Below, piece after piece: positions 42,752 through 54,940 of a DNA stretch of 64,000 bases. The stretch lies in contig NC_034013.1 in the NCBI RefSeq assembly GCF_000346465.2, positions 4,015,072 through 4,079,071 on the forward strand, given 5' to 3'. The notes under the pieces are model-generated. The model ran no database searches, was not told the origin of the DNA, and was given only the letters and a program-made list of their open reading frames with translations. This DNA is from Prunus persica (taxonomy: Eukaryota > Streptophyta > Magnoliopsida > Rosales > Rosaceae). The position numbers were made by a program, and so were the translations under genes. Each line of letters starts with the position of its first letter. Positions within the stretch are counted from its first letter, which is position 1.

Positions 42752-44160
42752 CATGGATATTTTTGGGTTGGTTTATCTAAATAGAAAAGAGAAGGAAAGA
42801 AAACAAAAGATTTTACTTTAGGGTTGGCAGAAAAATTAAAAAGAAAAGACCAACTTGATGTCGGAGACGGAATCGCAATTTTTTTAAGACGAAAGAAATG
42901 TAATTTATCATTAGCTTTGCTTTCATATTATAAAGTTGACATATGATCTGTCATCATTTTAACACGGTTGCTTATAATTATTAGATTTTCTTTAATATTT
43001 AAGTAGTTGTTCTCTGCTTGTTAAATTTTATAGGAATCGGAAATCATGTTTTTGATGGCTGAGTAGCGGAATAGAATGGATATTACCAATCCAAATATCC
43101 AGATGGCTGAGTGTGAACTAGGTTATTTAGCTTCTTAAGATTATATTGTATCTGCTTTCCATTGACGTTTGCTGTTCAAACTGCAGCATCTCACTTATTC
43201 AATTTATTGGTTTGCCTTCTAATTCTTTGAGTATATGTCGTGATTTTTTTTTGGGACTTTTGTCATCTGCTTGTATCATTGTGCTTTCTTCACTTGTTTA
43301 GATCAAGTATTATGTTGACGAGTGTGAGATCTTTTCAATATGTTGAGAAATGTGAGATAAACTTTTTTATATTCCTGTTTGCTCGATGAGACGCACAGCT
43401 TGTGCAGCCATTGAGTCATCTAAGCTTATGCAAGAGAAGCACAGGGAAATACCATCTTATTCGAGGTAAGCAATCCGAATCCTTGTTGGAATGTCATTGA
43501 AACGAGTTTTTTTTTTGTTGCTTTTATTTCTAAATACTAAAGCTTTGTGATTTCGCTTCTGTTTTTAATGTTTTGTCTCCAACCCCATTGAAAATAGGGT
43601 CTGCTTATGGATAAAGAATTTGGTTTGTCTCAAATTATGGAGAAGATTTTTCTTCTGCTCTTTGGGATTGTATTGTTACAGCTTGTGGTTCATTGCTCTG
43701 GTACTGATTTAAAGGTAAAACATGATAGAGGTTTGTTAATTATAGTAAAATTTATTGTTTTGAAGATAATCAAATATAGAAAGCAAAAAAAGAGAGTATT
43801 CCTCTGAATATTGCTTAAACGCGTTTATATCTACAATTTGCTTAAACTTTGTCTAATTATAGTAAAATTTATTGTTTTGATATTCGTTATTCTTTTCATT
43901 TTTTAATTGATAAAGCAGATACAATTTGTTGCAGGAGAAAGCAGCGCAAGAGAGACTCAGCAGATAGAGGGATGGGGAAGCATCATGGTGAGTCAACATA
44001 AGCATTGATCATGACTTCTTCGAGCAGTGAATCAAAGTCCCTCTTTTTCGTGGACAAGTCCAAAGGTACCTCTTGTGACCTTCATACCTTTGTTTTTTTG
44101 TTTTTGTTTTTGTTTTTGGTTTCGAGTGACATAATTGTCTTTTTTCGCTTTCAGTAATTC
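42752..44160 (+). other. Copy B-specific segment with exon-like blocks
   Basis: Absent from copy A. Short frames bounded by plausible splice sites: TACAAIESSKLMQEKHREIP then SYSR before GTAAGC (43393-43465), and EKAAQERLSR after TTGCAG (from about 43935). A hydrophobic stretch is encoded at 43607-43730 (KIFLLLFGIVLLQLVVHCSG). Together with the acidic exon at 42434-42501 they may be parts of one decayed gene. Unrecognised. Confidence 0.3.
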
Positions 44161-45298
44161 AATTGCTTCTGTACATCAATCCCGAATTTCAGTTCAGCTG
44201 CCAGAGTTAGGTTTTTTTTTAGTTTAGGTAAAGTCGCTTTGTGCAGTCTCTCTAACTTTACGTTTGTATTGTTATGAATTTCTGATTTTAGTTTTGGAAT
44301 AGATTTATATATTTATTACCATTTATTATTTCTCATGAAAGGGTCTTATGCCAATGTAAAAGTTTATAACAATACGTTTCGAATTTCACATTCCATCAAC
44401 AGCTAATGCAGATGGAGTTATGAATTTAATTTTTTGGGATGATTTGTGTGGCCGTCTTGGAGAACGTTTTGTTTAAATGGGTTTTATTTTTGGTTTGGTA
44501 GAATGCATTTTATTGTGGTTTGGGTGTTTTTTTTATGATAGAGTGGTAGAGATGCAGAAGGAGGTGTGGGTATTTTGGCCCTGTTAAAAGGAAATTGCAG
44601 GTTTATGGTTTGGTTTAAACAATTGTGTGGGTATGTGTTCGCTTTAGGTGTAGGTGTTGTGATGCACAGGAGACTCTGTTTCTAGGTTTAAATTATGTGT
44701 TTCTATGTACATAGTTGGGTGATTTCTTAATGTTTCTATTCGGTTGTTTCAGTTTGTTTTCTGTTAGATTTCGACAGCTGCGCTTCGTGTGATTGCTTTC
44801 TCTAACTTTGTAGATTTAGGTTTGGCCAAAAGGTGCTAGCAATGGGTACAACGACATAGCCACCACCACCACCACCGTATATAAGCTCTACAAAGATTAC
44901 TTGCAAAACCCCAAAAGGGACATAATTTGCGATGGTGGCAATTACGCTGTGAGCTTTTCTAGTTCTTCCTGTCAAAATTTGTATTAAACTATGTAATTTG
45001 ATTTCTGAAAAATGCTTTTGTCACTAATGATATTTATGTGGGTGCTTTTGTTTGCATTTCTAATTATCTCTCTCTAATTTGAATGTTTTGCTTGACTTAT
45101 GAAATTAAAGTCCTTGGAATTTTATCTTAATAGATGGAATCGTCTCTCACCTTTCTGACGTATAAGGGTTCCGTTCCATACCCGAAGCAAAAGAAGTAGA
45201 GGAAACTATATTTCATGTTTTCCTGGTTAGTTGGAAACTATTTTGTATTTTAAAGTTTCCAATCATGATACATTAGTTGGAATGTGATTTTGTTTCAG

Positions 45299-45445
45299 CT
45301 TAGACACCCAAATATTATATCCTTATTCCATAGTACTTAAGCTGATAAACTTTGGGTGGTTCTACCACCAAGCGTACCATCTTTGTTGTTGCCGAACCTG
45401 TCATGCCACTCTTTGAACAAGTCAAGGAACTCAGTTTACAATTGT
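45299..45445 (+). pseudogene. SCY1-like protein kinase fragment (copy B)
   Basis: Counterpart of 29683-29829: LRHPNIISLFHST, then the same in-frame stop, then a one-base deletion that shifts the frame before the VTEPVMPL-type block. The shared stop shows the fragment was already dead before the duplication; the deletion is private to copy B. Confidence 0.65.
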
Positions 45446-45569
45446 AGTTCTATTTTTCTTTTGCCTTTAATTTTATGTTTGGTTTTTGTATTTTATTTTA
45501 TTTTATTTTTCCTAAAATTGGGCCAGTTGCTCTAATTTGGATATTGTTGTTTGCCTTTTCTGTATATAG

Positions 45570-45981
45570 AAAGAAAGTTCTTATGTACTCTGATGTTGGC
45601 TTCATTTATGCGGGTCATTTCTTTACTGAGCCAGACTACAATGGGCTACAATTGCTACAAGGGGAGAGGCCATCCATGGTTGAAGAAGGGCAATGGATAT
45701 ACCACACACCTACCTAAATGAGGTCAGTTTTTTGACTTGCTGCTTAACAATAATAACCAATGTTAACACAAGTGTCATCTAAACAATAGATGTATCCTAA
45801 AATTATCAGTTGCAAAATATGTATACATTGTATGAACCCTTTCTATTCTGAAAAAAAGCAACGCAGAAATTTTCTTAATTTGATTTTGCTTTTTCCATTT
45901 GCCTTCATTTGGAATGGATGAAGAAGTACAAGATTGCATTCATTTTTCGTAGTGAATTGTATTCTTTTATTATGCAGAATA
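45570..45981 (+). pseudogene. Exon-like blocks of unknown gene (copy B)
   Basis: Better preserved than in copy A: KVLMYSDVGFIYAGHFFTEP, then GLQLLQGERPSMVEEGQWIY up to a stop at 45717, and MEWMKKYKIAFIFRSELYSF near 45915-45975, followed by a TATGCAG acceptor-like site. Unrecognised. Confidence 0.3.
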
Positions 45982-46831
45982 TTGTTTCAAATGCATGCTC
46001 GCCCTTAAATCCATATTCTCTTTGTGGTTTTCATTAAATTCCTACATTTCTTTGGGCACTTCTGTGTCTCTGTGGTTCTTATTCTTCGTTGTCAAGTAAA
46101 CATTTGATGTATGATTATCTTGGTAGTGGCCTATTGTTTCTTCGTTTAGCGTTTTGAACTATATGAGAATTTTAACTATGTTTATATGAAGATGCTGATG
46201 CTTCCTTACAATCATGTGACATATCAATAATAGGCTTTAATTTTCTGAAATTGATTCAATGGCAGCAAAGGAAGATTGATGTAACAATTAGCAGGGAGCT
46301 GCTATAGGATTCTATACAATGAAGTGCTTCCACTACTTCAACAACAAAATAAAGGAGGTGGGAACAACGATTGCTACAGAACCGAGGAAATCTGATTATT
46401 CAGGAGCTGAATATGGTCATTAAGTCTTCATGCTCAACAAAATCACCCAACTCTGTAAGCCAGAATTGTAGGAAGAGATGGTTTCAAATATGTTAATGAG
46501 ATATGAGTACATTTGCTGTTTTATGTAGGATCTTGGTATTTGTAGGTATTTGTATATTTTTTTAAATTCATTTTTTGTGATATTTTTACGTTTTAAGACA
46601 CAAAAATGAACCTCCGATGGCATGTGTCGCCGCGCACCACTGATACTTGTTTGAAACTCTGATCGCACACCAATTTGGGGCTGTTATGTGTCGTTCTCTT
46701 CCATTTAGTAGTATTTTCCCATGCTTTGACTTCCAAAAATCATAATAAATTCATACAAAATATGAAAAATTCACCAAAAAAGCCCACAAACTCCTTATCG
46801 CATTTCCTTCCTCCTTTAAGCTTTAAAATAT

Positions 46832-48217
46832 GAGTAATGTTTTTTGGACACACAAGATCGACCACATTAGCCGACCACTTTATATGACAACTGATGTGGT
46901 TATGTCATGTCAATTAATGAACTCTTCCATATGGATTATATTTGTATTTATTTTACAAATCAATAATCTTCAAAAACTAAAACAATAAAATTAACCCTAG
47001 CGTCCCTTAGATTGTAGCCTCTCGTTCTTTCAGTACTTCCTCACGTCTCCTGCCCTCCATTCCTCCATCAAAAGGAGTTGCCATTTCCAATCGTCTTTGT
47101 ATTTATAATGGGAAAATAGAAGGCTTTGAAATTGCTAATTGTCTTTGTGATTCCTCCTACGATGTCTTTGTGAGCCCTCCAGTCCTCCACCAAGACTGAC
47201 TCATTCAAATGCGGTTTAGGGGTGGGCATCAGAACCGAAGAACCGATCAACCAAACCAAACCGGACTGGAAAAAATCGAAAAAAATTGCATTGACCAAAA
47301 AGTCAAACCCAATTCAAAAAACCGAACCGAACCTGTTCTAATCGGATCCCATTCGGGTTCTATACCTCAACAAACCGAACCGGTCAAACTAGAAAATATA
47401 TTTTATATTTATTTATATCCAATACTATATTTTTAATCTCATAACTAATATTTACCCAAGTTCAATTTCAAAACATCTCTCTTTTCTAGCCTTAATATTT
47501 CTTTTTGTATGAAATTGAATAATTTGTTAGTTTTCAAGTCAAAAAAATAAAATTTCAGTTGAAATTTATATCAAAATAATAATTTGAAAAAATAGTAATA
47601 ATAATTCAATTCAAAACCGAACCAAACCGGAACCGATTCAACTCAAACCAAACAGTTTTTTAATTTTTTTTGTTAAAACTGGACCGAATTGAACCGGTTA
47701 AATAGTACCGAATTCAATTCCAATTTGAGGCAAAAAACAGGTCCAAACCAAACCGAATCAGGCCCACCCCTAATGGGTTTGTCTATTCCCCTTGGAGAAG
47801 GAGGGGTGGTGTTGAAATTGTGTGCGAATGATTCCATCAAATGGGTTTGTACCTCTAGAATTAATTGTCAGTATACCTATATCGAATGAGTTCCTTTTTT
47901 AATAGTTAATTTCTTATTTTCTTAACTTCAATGGAAGAGGGGAGATATGAGTAGATTTGATTAAGGAAGGGTTGGAGACGTGAGAAAGAGTTCAGAACCA
48001 ACGAGGCTACGTACATGCCCAGGACACTAGGGTTAATTTTAATTTTATTGTTTTGTTTTTTTTTTTTCCAGATTATTGATAAGAGAAATAATAAATAAAG
48101 AATAATTTGAGTTTACATGGCAATATTCATTAATTGACATGGCATGACCACATCAGCTGCCACATTAAGTGGTCGGCTAATGTAGTCAATCTTGTGTGTC
48201 TAAATAGAGCATTACTC
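46832..48217. mobile_element. 1.39-kb TIR element (non-autonomous)
   Basis: Terminal arms of about 90 bp at 46832-46925 and 48120-48217 are inverted repeats: GAGTAATG, then GACACACAAGAT, CATTAGCCGACCACTT and CATGTCAATTAATGAA when read inwards from each end. There is no transposase. Another element (47217-47772) is nested inside. The termini lack an unambiguous target duplication, so the superfamily is open. Found only in copy B. Confidence 0.7.
47217..47772. mobile_element. hAT-like MITE with GGGGTGGGC termini, nested
   Basis: Ends TAGGGGTGGGCAT and GGCCCACCCCTA are inverted. The interior is rich in AACCGAACC/GAACCGG motifs typical of this plant MITE class. The 8-bp flanks ATGCGGTT and ATGGGTTT agree at 6 of 8 positions, consistent with an aged hAT target duplication. 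Confidence 0.65.
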
Positions 48218-48259
48218 TAATAGTTACATATACAAATTTCAAAAATATTTGTCAATAAT

Positions 48260-48650
48260 GGAAGTTTGTTTATATACTAACAATAATACTATGTTGAACA
48301 TCATTACTCTCCCTTACAACAACTCTTCCTCCAATTACCACTTCAAATTTTCCAAAGTTAAAATTTTGTTTTCACAAATTATAGTCGAAGAGAATGTCTT
48401 AATGAGTTTTTAGAAATTTTGGATGGATTTTTCTCATTTTTTCAAAAAAATTTTACGTTTAATATACAAAAAATGAACCTCTGTTGACACGTGTCCCTGT
48501 GCGCAACCGACACTTGTCAGAAACTCTAATGACACACCAATCTGGAGCTGCCATGTGTCATTCTCTTCAATTTATTAGTAATTTTCACTGCTTTAACTTC
48601 AAAAAAATTATAATAAATTCATACCAAATCTGAAAAATTCACCAAAAAAT
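48260..48650. repeat. Dispersed repeat copy (family of 39408-39905)
   Basis: Matches 39470-39800 and 46520-46790, including the ACACGTGTC...GAAACTCTAATG block. Noncoding. Confidence 0.5.
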
Positions 48651-49260
48651 TCTTATGGATACTTAGCCATAAGACAATTAGTATATAGAGTGACAGCGAT
48701 TAAAGTTTGTAGTTTTGCAATAGTCATATTTAAAAAAGAAAAAAAGAAAAAAAGAGGAAGTTTCAACTGGGTTAGCTATGTCATGTGTTTCGGTTGCCCA
48801 CCCCTCAAGGCTTTGTTACGAAATTTTGAGGTGCATTAGCTATGTCATGTGTTTGGTGGGGTTGCATATGATTTAGATGATATTCTTCATTCGAAGGACA
48901 ATATTTGTATTTGATTTTAAAAAAAAATTTTATTATGTTTGATTGTAAGTTTTTTATTTCGACATAAAAAAGAAGAAAAATTGGGAATTGAATTTTTTTT
49001 TTTATAGAGTTCCACTCCACTGGAAATTCTCTTATTTTAAAGCGATATGTGTGATAATTATCTTATGTATTTGATTTGTGATATAATTCCTTTTCCTTGG
49101 TGCCCAAGCAGGCAGTGAATCTGTTCTGTAACAAAAACAAGCGTATTCATTTCCTTGGAAGCCTAAAGATCGATCAGTCAAGCCTCTCCACACTCAGAGA
49201 GAGAGATAGAGAGAGAGTCCAATTTGAACTAAGAGGGTTCAATTTCACGAGGAATTACAG

Positions 49261-51120
49261 ATGAAGAAAGCAGTAACGCTTCAAATGTGTTTCAATTTCA
49301 CGAGGGTTCTGAAAGTAATGGCTCCTCCTGCTGCTACTCCTAAAATTCCGACTTCAACAACCCTTGTTGCCCGTCATCCTCAACTGCTCACAAGAAGGTT
49401 AATGTCTTCCAACTCTAACCTTGACATGGCCGAGGCCGACAAGATCTCCACCTCCCCTATTTCGTTCTCCTCGTGGTATTCCTTCGGTGATCCCTGCCTT
49501 GATCTGTTTTTTCATGTGAAAAGTCGAGATCAAGATCACATCGGTAACGACGACGAAGACGACGACATCAAGCAGGAGAGGCAGAAACAGACCTCCCATT
49601 ATAACCATCATAGACTTAACTATCTGAAGCAACTGCTGCCGGTGGCCTGGTCCCACAATCCCCTGACCACCCTCAAGCTTATCTTCAATCTCCATTCTGG
49701 GATTTCTAGTAAGGGAAGAGATTATCCGGAAGCCTTTCACACAGCCGTGTTTTGGCTCCACCAGAACCACCCCAAGACGCTATTATGCAACCTCCCCGCC
49801 TTCGCCGGTTGGAAATGGGGTTTCAATGACCTTCTCGACATTCTCTACGGCCTTCTAGAACAAGGCCAAGACGCTACTGCAGGGGAGAGGCTCCACCGCG
49901 ACCCTGACTATAAGTTGTTACACGACCAGATTATGGATCTCTTGGCGGAGCGGTGGAAGTCTGATGTTGAAAAATTTAAGCAGCACAAGCTGGAACTAAA
50001 GTCATTCCAAGACTGGGACCAACTTGATGAGGCTGATCATCTTTTGGTATCTGGGACTGCAGTGGTTTGCAGCCTCCCCGACCATCACACCAGCTCCATT
50101 TTGCTTCGCGAAAGCATTGCGAGGAGGCTTTTCCCACCAGAATCGGATCAATCCGAAGAGTGGGAACGGCTAACCGACGCTTTGGAGCCCTTTTTAAATT
50201 ACTACATGCATCGGGCCTCACTTTGGAACCACACACTAGAGCGCTCTGAGGTTAAAAAGTGTTTGGAGGAGGTGAAAGCAGCAGCTGCAGCAGGAGGCAA
50301 TTTAGGAGGCGGCATAATAAAGCCGGATGCTTTGCTGCCAAATGAGATCATAAAATATGCAGAAGATGAGGATTTCGGGGAAGCGGCTAACCTTCAGTGG
50401 AAGGCAATGGTGGAGGACATGTACCTAAAGCAGCAGCAAAAGAAGGGGGAAGAAGGTTTGGGCAAATTTACAAACTGTTTGGCAGTGTGTAACATCACCG
50501 AGGACACGGCCAAATTACAAAGAGAACTGGGGGTGAGTTTGGGACTTTTGGTTTCGGAACTGAATGAAGATCCGGCATGGAAAGGAAAGGTGATCAGTTT
50601 CGGTGATTTGCCCGACGGTCAGCCTCAGCCTCAGCCTCTGCTGCATTCCATACAAGGCGATGATTTAAAGTCCAAGTGCGAGTTTATGATGAGGACATGT
50701 CGCATGAAGTCCAACGAGAGTGTCGATTATCGGAAGGTGTGTGATCTGATTCTGGAAGTGGTTGAGAATGAGAACTTGAAGGCAGAGCAGATGATCAAGA
50801 AAGTGTTTGTGCTCACCGACTTCACAGGATTCTTTAGCTGCACCTCGAAGACTCTGCATGAAGCAAACCAGAGCAAGCTTGAGGAGCTCGAGGCTTCCGG
50901 ATATGATGCGAGGCCATTGCCACACATTTTGCTTTGGAATATTAGTGACTGGAAGTATCCTCATTCAGAAGAACATCATCCAGGGGTGACGCTGATGAGT
51001 GGCGTCAACGACAATTTGATCAAGTCCTTCATGGACAATGGTGGGGAAATTGGCCCGCGACAGGTCATGGAAGCAGCCATCGCTGACAAAGAGTTTCAAA
51101 CTTTCTCTGTCGTCGACTGA
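49261..51120 (+). CDS. DUF2828 family protein, copy B, 619 aa
   Basis: Nearly identical twin of 32004-33863, with the same domain order, the same altered metal-site motif (AVCNITEDT in place of Asp-x-Ser-x-Ser) and the same missing central segment. Differences seen: residue 21 Ala instead of Tyr and residue 206 Ala instead of Pro. Here the second ATG (49318) has the strong context AGTAATGGCT and begins MAPPAATPKIP, closer to usual family N-termini, so translation may start there and give 600 aa. The frame is intact. The near-absence of substitutions argues for recent duplication, gene conversion or an assembly artefact. Confidence 0.85.
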   Translation: MKKAVTLQMCFNFTRVLKVMAPPAATPKIPTSTTLVARHPQLLTRRLMSSNSNLDMAEADKISTSPISFSSWYSFGDPCLDLFFHVKSRDQDHIGNDDEDDDIKQERQKQTSHYNHHRLNYLKQLLPVAWSHNPLTTLKLIFNLHSGISSKGRDYPEAFHTAVFWLHQNHPKTLLCNLPAFAGWKWGFNDLLDILYGLLEQGQDATAGERLHRDPDYKLLHDQIMDLLAERWKSDVEKFKQHKLELKSFQDWDQLDEADHLLVSGTAVVCSLPDHHTSSILLRESIARRLFPPESDQSEEWERLTDALEPFLNYYMHRASLWNHTLERSEVKKCLEEVKAAAAAGGNLGGGIIKPDALLPNEIIKYAEDEDFGEAANLQWKAMVEDMYLKQQQKKGEEGLGKFTNCLAVCNITEDTAKLQRELGVSLGLLVSELNEDPAWKGKVISFGDLPDGQPQPQPLLHSIQGDDLKSKCEFMMRTCRMKSNESVDYRKVCDLILEVVENENLKAEQMIKKVFVLTDFTGFFSCTSKTLHEANQSKLEELEASGYDARPLPHILLWNISDWKYPHSEEHHPGVTLMSGVNDNLIKSFMDNGGEIGPRQVMEAAIADKEFQTFSVVD

Positions 51121-53027
51121 ACTTTAATTTTAGAGTTGAGTTATTTCCTAGGTATAGCTAGATAGCAACATTTCTGCTCTGAAAATGGAGAAACTATTGG
51201 TTTGGTATGTATTAATTGAAACTGATTTCATTTTAATCATCTGCTTATACTATGTTCATATGAAACTGATTACACACAAACTAAATTTTCAGCTTAAGAA
51301 GAACCTAAGCCTCAACTACCCCGATCACTAAATCATACAGCATTTTCCCATCAAAACCAGCTGTTCATTCACATAGATTGAACGTAATTCCATGAAATCA
51401 TCCATTTTCCCGGACATAGAGATGAGGGTGATCAGAAGTTTAAACCGAAGCAATGTTTGTGTCCGGTAAAGTTTAGTCACCCTATTCGTCGTTTGAAAAT
51501 GCCATGCTAAATGTGATGAAGAAACTTTAGTTTTGTGATCATTCCTCCAACAATAACATAAGCAATAAAAAAATTACTAATAAACTTTAACCAAACAGCT
51601 AATTAAGCACAAATATATAGTAATAATAGTATAGGTTTCCGCACTTAACAAGTACCTGGTGAATCTAATCCTTGATTTTAAATCCTCTTCACATCTTCCC
51701 ACCTCAAGTTCATCTTCGAGTCCTCATATGCAACTGCGAAAAATTTATTCGTCTAATCACGCACTTCAAAAAAATAGACATAGTCTCACAATCTATATGG
51801 TTTCCGAACACTCTTTTATGTGACATGTTATTGGTGCTTTTTTAATTAACTAAAAACTTTTTAAAACACTTTCTACAACTAGATCTTGTTCTAGTGGTAT
51901 TTCTCTTCACAATATTGGAAGAGATTGCAAGTTCGAATCCCCCATTCCGGTTAATATAAAGATAAATAAAAGAAGACATATGAAGAGGTTTAAATCCCAA
52001 AATTAGCCAGCTGATATTTCTTTAAAATTAAAGATGTGAGTTTTCTTAAGGCTGATTGACATAGACATCCACACCACATGTTGGGCAAAAAGAATTAATT
52101 TCAGAGCAATCTTTCTTTAATAAAAGTGGTCTCTCATTATAGGCAGTATATCCCTTTATATTTGAGTCATGCAATGCAAGGCATGAAGGGTCACTTTCTA
52201 GGCCACACCAGAAGAACCCAACAGGACTGAATAGAACATGATCAACAAAAATCAACATTTGAGGCGCTTTTTTTTAGTGTCACGTGTGATTAGAGTTTCA
52301 ATTTTTATTATTATTTTTTTTTGTTAACCTTAAAACTTTATAAGAAATTAATACAAATACAAAAATATATTGAAATTTTTTTTTTTTTTTTCCAAACTCC
52401 TTGCAACATTATCCTCGACTATGACGTATGAAAACAAAATTTTTACCTTGGGAAATTTGAAGTAATAAACAAATGAAACATACGATCAATTATTAAGAAA
52501 AGATAGAATGATGTGTCTAGCAGTAAAACAATTCACAAAGCAATTCATGACACAAAACTAAAGGAACTCATATCATGCATTTATGGATGTGTATTTTCAG
52601 ATGATAAAAAAAGCTTTCAACCTACTCCGTGGATATACCTTTCCACAATGCTTATTTTATTTGAGCCTCTGAAATTACCAATTCTAAACAGATTGGCACG
52701 AACCTTAACATATGCAAAGTAGTTCCTTATTTCCGGTACATCACCAAGATAATAGGAATGAGGACGACTCCATCCACCGCATGGAATTTGCACAAACTGC
52801 AACAAAATATGGGTCCCTCCTTGGGCATCAAAATAAATAACACAAACAACTTACAAATCATTTCAGTAAGCAGTCTGAGGTACAGCAAAAGACTCTACTT
52901 TGGTCTCGGTAATTAAGTTGCAAATAATAAAATCCACTGATGCAAAACCAGCAGCACAATGGCAGCTTGACAACTCATTGACAGAGCTATTATCAGTGGA
53001 GACGGATTGAATAAGACTCAACTCCTT
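51121..53027 (+). other. 3' flank of DUF2828 copy B
   Basis: Carries the full 13-bp TTATTTCCTAGGT lost from copy A and otherwise mirrors 33864-35757, including the SINE-like block at 51870-51960 and the minus-strand exon-like frames near 52617-52990. Apart from an artificial in-frame join with the following block (52863-53057), nothing coding is complete. Confidence 0.45.
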
Positions 53028-54940
53028 AAGCCCTCTCGCTGTCTCCTCCTCTTCCACCCCTCTCCCCTTCTCTCACCTCTCCCCTTTATCGCTACTTTGG
53101 TTTTCAGCCTATCCCTCTCAAACACCCTTTTCTCTCCCTTATTTTATTGCTATTTCATATGTTCTGGGAAGCCCAAGCAAAGGAAGCATATGTAAGGCCC
53201 CGTCCTTCTTTTCTATGGCTAACGAAAATTATAATTAACTTTAAATTTAAATTTTTTGGTTATTCTCTTTTGATTTTCAATTTCCTAGGTTATTTTTGGG
53301 GTCCAATTTTGGTTTTGATTGTTATGAAGGATTTAGGGTTTGGATTGGGTTTCCAAAAGCTATTCTTAGCTATTCTTTGAATTGCTCTGTGTAATATTTG
53401 TCAATTCATAGGATTTCGGTTTAGGATTTGGGCATTCACAATTCCTTCCATTCGATTTAAGGCTGAAAGTGTTTTTTTTCCCTTCCTTATGCATCTCTGA
53501 TTCTATTAGGTGGGCGGAAGACACCACTCTAGCAAGTCGCTCTACTCGTGAAGGAATCTGCTTCAAATTCTGTTACATATATGGTATTCCTTTTCTTCTT
53601 TAAGTCTATTTTCTTCATTTTCTTTAAAGTATTGGCATGTGCTGCTGTTTCTTTTCAACCTAAACCCAATCTTTCTATGAATTTCTCCACAATCTCTTTC
53701 TAATTTGTTCTTTTTATTGTTACAGTTTCCTTTTTTGGGGCTTTCTCTTGTAGGGACTTGTCCATTCTCGAGTGATTATTTCTTGCTCCATTCTGAATGT
53801 TAGCTTGTTGCTCATTCTTTGCTCTGTTATTTGGATGTTAGTTTGAATCTCTCTATTTTTAGTTGGTACTTCACATTCTTACTTGAATCTCATTGGAAAC
53901 TCTAATGGAACCACTAGTTTTAAATTTCCCTATGTGTTCATTTGGTTATGAACTTTCATTTTGTTTTTAGTTTTGGATTCATTCTTTATTTTGTTTGGAA
54001 TTTGGAACACTGATTTCTAATTATGAAACATCTCTCTATTAAAATAACTTCATTAAATACATGTAATCTGATTTGGGGCTGGGGCATAAGGTCTTGTTTG
54101 TAGGTGCTGTTTTGAAGGAGATGAAAGAGAAGAGGAAATTGAGCTTTAGTTTCCAATCTTTATTAATAATTTGTGCAGGCTTATAGTTTCCATTTCTATG
54201 TAGATGGATTTATAGGCAAGGTGAGGATTCTAAATTAGGTTCCATTCTTTTTTCTTTTTTCCTACAATTTTGTTTCTTGAAGATTTGTTGGCTTTGTGCA
54301 AATGGAGAACACGTTTAATTTTGAAACCCCACACATCAATTGATTAAGCTAGTCTCTCTCCCACTTTGACACATGCAAACAAGCACATTTTGTTTTTGTT
54401 GAGTTTCTTTGTTCTAGGGAAATTTTTTTGTTCGTGAAAATTACAATGGATGACTGCTAAAATGAGTTTTCTAACAAAAATGTAGGGGATTTTGATAAAT
54501 GGCCAAGGCCACATATCAAATGCAAGTTTGATTCTTGTTAGCTTGTGTCTGCTATTACGAGGAGGTTTTTGCATAGGTTGCATGTGGTTTGGTGTGTTAG
54601 AGATTGATTTTTGTTGTTATATTCATGAGTATGGGTTGGAGGCCAGTGTCAATTTGTTTCAGGCTTCAATAGGAGTGCTGGTCAGTTTTTTTATTTTTCT
54701 GTTATTTTTTAGGATGATGCTGTTTGAATTTTATTAGTTTTAAAGTGAATTTTTGAAGAATATTGTCATACTGAATTGTGTTTGGGTAGGTGGGTTCCAT
54801 TAGCACTTCATCCCGAATTGTAAGCATTATTCATATTTTCTATTCAATTTGAAACTTATATATGCAATTTTTTTTTCTTTCTCAATGCACATAGTTTATG
54901 ATTAGAAGATCATTCTCCCTGTTTTTTCTTGTCCAAACTT
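53028..54940 (+). other. Conserved transcript-like segment, copy B
   Basis: Counterpart of 36680-38596 with few differences. The same pyrimidine-rich leader and intron-like T-rich blocks are present, with no continuous frame. Confidence 0.3.
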
